DNA of 13,729 bases from Verrucomicrobiota bacterium. Its GTDB lineage: Bacteria; Verrucomicrobiota; Verrucomicrobiia; Limisphaerales; CAZBKV01. Of the stretch, positions 9,581 to 13,729 are shown piece after piece (the first letter of the stretch is position 1; every line of letters starts with the position of its first letter). The stretch is from assembly GCA_021160185.1 (NCBI GenBank), contig JAGHDA010000031.1, positions 1 to 13,729 of the forward strand. The letters are read 5' to 3'. Under the pieces are notes generated by a model. That model ran no database searches. It was not told where the DNA came from and saw only the letters and a list, made by a program, of their open reading frames with translations. A program made the translations under genes and the position numbers.

Positions 9581-10054
9581 CTATTGTTCGAACAGTTCGG
9601 CGATGCGCAGTTCCAAGGCGGGGAGAAACTCCTCGCTCAGAAGGTCCATCCCGGCGAGGCTCCGCCGCAGAGCCAGGCCGTAGGGACCGCGCTCGTAAAC
9701 CTCGACGCAGTTGTAACGAAGATCGACCATCCACAGCCTCTCGACCTCGCTCTCTTCATACGCCGCTTTTTTGACCACCGTGTCGGGCTGGTGGTCTCCC
9801 GGATAAATCACTTCCGCCACGAGAAGCGTCTTGCCCTCGGCGTTCACCACCGCCATGTCGGGACGGAGCATGGTTCCGGCGCGGAGCTCGATCATCGAGC
9901 GCGGCGGCAGAAGGCGCAGTTCCTGCCCGACGGGAGCGGCAAGGGCCTTGGCCACCAGGGCGTGGAGCCTGCCGCACACCTCCTCGTGCCGCGAGCTGGG
10001 CGGCAGGCGCAGCCACGTTTCTCCGGCGAGGATTTCTTCATACGGCTCGGACAT
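9581..10054 (-). CDS. Uma2-family PD-(D/E)XK nuclease-like protein (DUF820)
   Basis: Small protein of 157 residues of the Uma2 family, which has a restriction-endonuclease fold. Members are often multicopy in cyanobacteria, Planctomycetes and similar groups, and their role is unproven. The signature LRPDMAVV places Asp66 in the expected active-site position, followed by LLVAEVIYPGD with Glu81. Next come a KKAAYEESEVERLWMVD segment (96-111), corresponding to the family's K-x-x-x-Y...YW-V-D element, and a final strand of VEVYERG. The N-terminal helix and TWLRLPP opening are also typical. The frame stays open upstream to 10291, inside the GH99-like gene, but that extension is Arg/Pro-rich and unlike the family, so the ATG at 10054 was chosen. 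It lies 64 nt downstream of the GH99-like gene on the same strand and may be read through from it. Confidence 0.85.
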   Translation of the reverse strand: MSEPYEEILAGETWLRLPPSSRHEEVCGRLHALVAKALAAPVGQELRLLPPRSMIELRAGTMLRPDMAVVNAEGKTLLVAEVIYPGDHQPDTVVKKAAYEESEVERLWMVDLRYNCVEVYERGPYGLALRRSLAGMDLLSEEFLPALELRIAELFEQ

Positions 10055-10118
10055 CGGAAAAAATCTATCCCCGCTTCCGCCTTGGGCCAAGCGATTTCGG
10101 CCTCCGGTTTGAGGCGCG

Positions 10119-11972
10119 TCAGGGCCGCGCCGCGTTCGCTTCCTCGCCCAGGAACCGGAGAAGAGCGGCGTAGAAGCGGTCCGCTCCCGCGGCCCCGGGC
10201 GCGCCCATCCACACATACACCGTCCGTCCGCCGCGGAGCGGCCCCGAATCGAAAGCCGCCAGCGCGGCGGCGTCGCCGTAGTCCCTTCCATCCGTGTCCT
10301 TCAGGCGGATGAGGGGAATGTAGCGGCCGTTTTCGACAAAGCGGGGGTTGGCGGGCCGCCATCGCAGATCGCCTTGGGCGGGGAAGGGGAATCGCTTCGG
10401 CAACCCTGGGAGTCTTTGGCTCACCGTCTCGAAGAAGAGCTTTCGCCCCGTCGGCGGGGTTTCCCATCCCATGGCGACGGGCAGTCCCAATCGGCGCGCG
10501 ACCGGGGCGGCTGCGCCTTCTTGGCTCTCGTCGTAATAGAACGGAAACGGTTCGCTGGGAACCGCCGCCAGCAATCCGCCCGACCGGAGATAGCCCTGAA
10601 GCCCGGCGATGACGTCGCCCGGTTTCCGGATCGAGCTGCGATAGCGCTCGCCCCCGGTCCAGAGGAGGACGGGGAAACGTTCGGCCGTCAACGGCGCCTT
10701 CTGCGTCAGCTCCTCCCACGAGAGCGCCCGGACCTTCAGGCCCCAGTCCAGAAGCCTAAACGGCAGTTCCCCCCCCAGGTCGGGCAGGAGCCCTATCGGC
10801 CGGTTCCGGAAAAGCGCCCGGATCGTCTCGATTTCCTTGCCGGGTTTTGCCGCCGCGGCGGCCGGCGTCTTGGCCGGAGCCGAGCGCAGAAACGCCGGCG
10901 CGAAGCGGCGGGTCAGGCGCAGGTAAAGGTCGCCGAATTCCCTGCTGGGCTCGATCTCCGAGCCTTCATGCCATTCGTTCCAGGAGGTGATCAGGATCCA
11001 ATCGGGATCGGCGCGGACCGCCTCGCGCCACAAGGTTTCGTAAAGCCGTCCGCCCCGTCGTTCCGCCTTCAGGCCCGGCCGACGGATCTTGGTGTCGTCG
11101 TAGCCCGGGATGACGGTGACGCAGCTCACGCGCCGATGCCGCCGCGCCAGGGCCGTCGCTTTGCCGTAAGCCTGGCGCGCCCAACCTCGGACTTGGTCCA
11201 GGGACATGCCGCGGATTTTTCCGCAGATGTTGTAGGTGTGGACGCCGTCGAACATCCGCGCGTAGGCTTCACTGTAACGGTCCGCGATGAGCAGGAAGTC
11301 GCCCGCGCGGGCCCGGACGCGCCGGATGATTTCCGGCCACGCGTTGTAGGGAACCTGGCCGAGGGTTCGCCCGTAAACAAAAATCACCGGCTTGCCCCGA
11401 AGCTTCAGAAAAGCCGGGCGGGCGGCGTAGTTGGTCAGGATGTAACTCAAGTCCGCCGCGGCCCGGCGAATCTGCGCTTCCCCTTTGCCCGGAGCGGTCT
11501 CCCAGTAGACCGTGACGTGGAATTTCTGGGCCTCGGCGCGATCCAGCAGGACGCGGAAGGCCTGGTCGTCGAATGTTCCTTGGCCCCACCAGGTGGCGAT
11601 GAAGCCGCTCAGTCCGGATTCTTTGGCCATTCTAATGTGGGTGTCGATGAGCTTCGGATCGTGGGAATCATACGCTCCCAGGGCGGGGTAGTGTGTGGAG
11701 GTCCGGATTTCGCCTTTTTCCGGATCCACTCCGGCCCAGTGGATCCAGCGGCCGTGGCGCGCCGGCGTTCCATACCAGGTGTAGTAGAACGCGAGGACTT
11801 GCCGCGGCGCGCCGCTCCAGTCCCGCTTCGCTTGTTTTTGGAGAAAATCCAGGACGTCGGCCCCCTTTGTCATGGGAGCTGCGACAGAGAAAAGAGCCGC
11901 CCCGCAGGCCGCCAGGAGCCCTTTGCGCAGAGCGGCGCCGACGTTGGAGTTCCGTTCCATCTTGCGCTTCAT
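10119..11972 (-). CDS. Secreted GH99-like glycosidase with extra C-terminal domain
   Basis: Exported protein of 617 residues with a signal peptide at about 1-37 and a GH99-type catalytic domain at about 55-360. Supporting motifs are VLAFYYTWYGTP (59-70), YPALGAYDSHDP (95-106), FIATWWGQG (124-132), KPVIFVYGR (194-202) and SWNEWHEGSEIEPS (330-343). In this last motif E333 and E336 correspond to the two catalytic carboxylates of GH99 endo-alpha-mannanases/mannosidases. An Ala/Pro/Lys linker (about 365-378) leads to a domain of about 230 residues that I cannot assign; PVLLWTGGERY and YLRSGGLLAAVPSE suggest a Rossmann-like, glutamine-amidotransferase-type fold. WbsX-type proteins share the NEW-x-EG motif and are the main alternative. 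The start at ATG 11972 is set by GAGG five nucleotides upstream and gives a good signal peptide; an in-frame upstream ATG at 12029 would bury it. Divergent from the C69 gene. Confidence 0.84.
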   Translation of the reverse strand: MKRKMERNSNVGAALRKGLLAACGAALFSVAAPMTKGADVLDFLQKQAKRDWSGAPRQVLAFYYTWYGTPARHGRWIHWAGVDPEKGEIRTSTHYPALGAYDSHDPKLIDTHIRMAKESGLSGFIATWWGQGTFDDQAFRVLLDRAEAQKFHVTVYWETAPGKGEAQIRRAAADLSYILTNYAARPAFLKLRGKPVIFVYGRTLGQVPYNAWPEIIRRVRARAGDFLLIADRYSEAYARMFDGVHTYNICGKIRGMSLDQVRGWARQAYGKATALARRHRRVSCVTVIPGYDDTKIRRPGLKAERRGGRLYETLWREAVRADPDWILITSWNEWHEGSEIEPSREFGDLYLRLTRRFAPAFLRSAPAKTPAAAAAKPGKEIETIRALFRNRPIGLLPDLGGELPFRLLDWGLKVRALSWEELTQKAPLTAERFPVLLWTGGERYRSSIRKPGDVIAGLQGYLRSGGLLAAVPSEPFPFYYDESQEGAAAPVARRLGLPVAMGWETPPTGRKLFFETVSQRLPGLPKRFPFPAQGDLRWRPANPRFVENGRYIPLIRLKDTDGRDYGDAAALAAFDSGPLRGGRTVYVWMGAPGAAGADRFYAALLRFLGEEANAARP

Positions 11973-11977
11973 TGTTG

Positions 11978-11981
11978 CCTC
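11978..11981 (-). promoter_or_regulatory. Ribosome binding site of the GH99-like gene
   Basis: GAGG on the minus strand lies five nucleotides before the ATG at 11972. It decides between this start and the in-frame ATG at 12029, which has no comparable site and would place 19 polar residues before the signal peptide. Confidence 0.6.
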
Positions 11982-11987
11982 GGCCTG

Positions 11988-12016
11988 AGGATACCCCCTT
12001 GCCTGCTCGTTGTCAC
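11988..12016 (-). promoter_or_regulatory. Candidate promoter for the GH99-like gene
   Basis: On the minus strand GTGACA (12011-12016, 5 of 6 to consensus) and TATCCT (11988-11993, 4 of 6) are 17 bp apart. The start site would fall only about 10 nt before the ATG, a very short leader that just includes the GAGG site. No equally good promoter was found for the divergent C69 gene in this 156-bp gap. Confidence 0.3.
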
Positions 12017-12128
12017 GCGGTTGTTCCAAAGGCTCGTCGGCTTCTCGAAGCGAACGGGCGAAGCCTGTAGAAGGCGGAGCGGCGTCCTTGGAAATCGGCT
12101 GGAGAAGATCTCAATTGGCAAGCATGCT

Positions 12129-13729
12129 ATGAGCGCGATGAGAAGAATCGTTTGTTGTTTGGTTTTGGCGGCGGCCTCCCTCCTTCTCGGGCGGGCCCGG
12201 CTTCATGCCGATTGCACCAGCATATTGGTCACGCGAGGGGCCTCGGCTGACGGGGCGACCATGATCACTTACACCTGCGACGGCGAATACCACCCCATTC
12301 TCCAACACTTTCCCGCCGCGGATCACAAGCCGGGGGAAACGCTGGAAATCCGCGGCGCGAAGATTCCGCTCCCGTCGCACACCTACACCGTGGTCGGTTG
12401 GATGAACGAACACCAATTGTCGATCGGGGAGACCACCTTCGGCGGCAGGAAAGAGCTGCACAACCCGCGCGGCGCGCTGGTGTACGAAGACTTGATGCGC
12501 CTGGCCCTGCTCCAGGCCAAGACGGCCCGCCAGGCCATCCGCGTCATGACTTCCGCGGCCGAGACGTACGGTTATCGCTCCACAGGGGAAACCTTCTCGA
12601 TCGCCGACCCCAAGGAGGTCTGGATCATGGAGCTGATCGGGACCGGGCCCAAGAGCAAAAAGGTTGTGTGGGTGGCGAGGAAGGTCCCGGACGGCTACAT
12701 CTGCGCCCATGCGAACAAGGCGCGAATCGGGACGTTTCCCTTGCATGATCTGGAAAACTGCATCTACAGCCCGGACGTCATCCGGTTCGCCGTGAAGAAG
12801 GGATACTATGACCCCAAGAGCGGCGAGCCGTTCCGGTTCAACGAGGCGTACTGCCCCTCCACCCCCCAAAACCAGCGTTACGGTTCCATGCGGGTGTGGA
12901 GCGTCTTCCGCCGCGCCGCGCCCTCGTTGTCTCTCTCCCCGGCTTATCATCGGGCCGAAAAAGGGGCCAAGCCGTATCCCTTGTGGATCAAGCCCGACAA
13001 GAAACTGGCCTTGGCTGACGTCTTCGCCCTGATGCGCGACCATTACGAGGGCACCCGGTTCGATATGACCAAAGGCGTCGACGCCGGCCCCTTCGGCATG
13101 CCCGATCGGTGGCGCCCGCTGTCCTGGAAGGTCGACGGGCGGGAATACGCCTGGGAGCGGCCGATCTCAACGCAGCAGACGGCTTATACCTTTGTCTCCC
13201 AATCGCGCAGTTGGTTGCCGGATCCGGTCGGAGGCGTCTTCTGGTACGGAGTGGACAACACCTACACCACTTGTTACATCCCCCTGTACTGCGCAATCGC
13301 CAGGCCGCCTCGCTCGTTCGCCGTCGGCTCTCTCAACCGCTTCTCGTGGGACTCGGCGTGGTGGGTGTTCAATTTCGTCGCCAACTTCACCAACCTCCGC
13401 TACCGCGACATGGTCAAGGACGTGCAGGCGCTCCAGAAGGATCTGGAAGGAACCTTCCTGGCTCTCCAACCGGCTGTGGAGAAGACCGCCTGCGAGCTGT
13501 GCCGCAAGAACCCCAAGCTGATGACTCGCTACCTGACGGACTATTCTGTAACGCACGCCGAAATGACGGTTCGGAAATGGAGGGAACTGGCCGAGCTTCT
13601 CATCCGAAAGTACAACGACGGCTACATCCAGGATGAAAACGGCCGGCCGCGCAACGCGGGCTATCCCCAGGAATGGCTGAAACTGGTCGTCAAGAATCGG
13701 CCTGAACAATTCAGGCTTCCCGCGAAGGA
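12129..13729 (+). CDS. Secreted C69-family dipeptidase, 3' end outside window
   Basis: Ntn-hydrolase peptidase of family C69 (PepD-like dipeptidases), probably acting on short peptides outside the cytoplasm. A total of 533 codons are visible with no stop before the window edge. A signal peptide covers about 1-27, and directly after it comes Cys29 in DCTSILVTRGASADGATMITY, the family's nucleophile that becomes N-terminal on maturation. Where many C69 members have RNED after this segment, this one has TYTCDGEYHP, as in a Gram-negative-type branch. GVDNTYTTCYIPLYC at about 374-388 and the late KLMTRYLTDYS and KWRELAELLIRKYNDGY segments are also typical of the family. From usual lengths only a small C-terminal part should be missing. 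The start could be ATG 12129 or ATG 12138; GGAGAAG at 12101-12107 is far from both. Divergent from the GH99-like gene, with 156 bp between them. Confidence 0.9.
   Translation, partial: MSAMRRIVCCLVLAAASLLLGRARLHADCTSILVTRGASADGATMITYTCDGEYHPILQHFPAADHKPGETLEIRGAKIPLPSHTYTVVGWMNEHQLSIGETTFGGRKELHNPRGALVYEDLMRLALLQAKTARQAIRVMTSAAETYGYRSTGETFSIADPKEVWIMELIGTGPKSKKVVWVARKVPDGYICAHANKARIGTFPLHDLENCIYSPDVIRFAVKKGYYDPKSGEPFRFNEAYCPSTPQNQRYGSMRVWSVFRRAAPSLSLSPAYHRAEKGAKPYPLWIKPDKKLALADVFALMRDHYEGTRFDMTKGVDAGPFGMPDRWRPLSWKVDGREYAWERPISTQQTAYTFVSQSRSWLPDPVGGVFWYGVDNTYTTCYIPLYCAIARPPRSFAVGSLNRFSWDSAWWVFNFVANFTNLRYRDMVKDVQALQKDLEGTFLALQPAVEKTACELCRKNPKLMTRYLTDYSVTHAEMTVRKWRELAELLIRKYNDGYIQDENGRPRNAGYPQEWLKLVVKNRPEQFRLPAK

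Noticed and set aside
10055..10291. Longer N-terminus for the Uma2 protein
   Set aside because: The extra 79 residues lie inside the GH99-like gene in another frame and are Arg/Pro-rich, unlike Uma2 proteins, which begin close to the TWLRLPP element.
12042..12070. Inverted GGCTTC/GAAGCC pair between the GH99-like and C69 genes
   Set aside because: Only six paired bases with a long loop and no T tract; expected by chance in this composition.
12111..13043. 310-codon open frame opposite the C69 gene
   Set aside because: Antisense to a clear signal-peptide-bearing C69 peptidase; no domain or ribosome site.

Overview
This GC-rich window carries eight protein-coding genes that I can support. They look bacterial and Gram-negative-like: there are signal peptides, an inner-membrane FtsH, a ClpB disaggregase and standard Shine-Dalgarno sites at several starts. 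Secreted GH35 and GH99-like glycosidases, a secreted C69 dipeptidase and a Uma2-type nuclease together fit an environmental heterotroph of the PVC superphylum (Verrucomicrobia/Planctomycetes/Lentisphaerae) or a similar lineage. That placement is a low-confidence inference from gene content. No rRNA, tRNA, CRISPR array, insertion sequence or phage gene was seen.

Left part (1-6400): mnmA (tRNA 2-thiouridylase) runs on the + strand and converges on a minus-strand proteostasis cluster read in the order ftsH, clpB, then a small host-attachment/baeRF-like gene. A perfect 13-bp hairpin sits between the converging ends and probably terminates one or both. ftsH and clpB are 7 nt apart, and the clpB ribosome binding site overlaps the ftsH stop codon, so they are almost certainly co-transcribed.

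Middle (6388-6989): about 600 bp of divergent intergenic DNA contains AT-rich promoter-like patches, a perfect 10-bp inverted repeat in the ftsH leader, and a possible short upstream ORF whose stop overlaps the ftsH start codon as ATGA. A promoter-like sequence precedes the + strand GH35 gene.

Right part (6990-13729): on the + strand, a secreted GH35 beta-galactosidase is followed by a MacroD/YmdB-type ADP-ribose hydrolase. On the minus strand, a secreted GH99-like glycosidase with an extra C-terminal domain is followed by a Uma2-family nuclease, which converges on the macrodomain gene. Divergent from the GH99-like gene is a secreted C69 dipeptidase that runs off the right edge. The three exported enzymes together suggest scavenging of glycans and peptides, perhaps from glycoproteins, but no transporter, sulfatase or regulator is present to confirm a dedicated utilisation locus.

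No clearly new multi-gene system is evident. The best leads are the baeRF-like gene next to ftsH-clpB, the leader structure of ftsH, and the unassigned C-terminal domain of the GH99-like enzyme.
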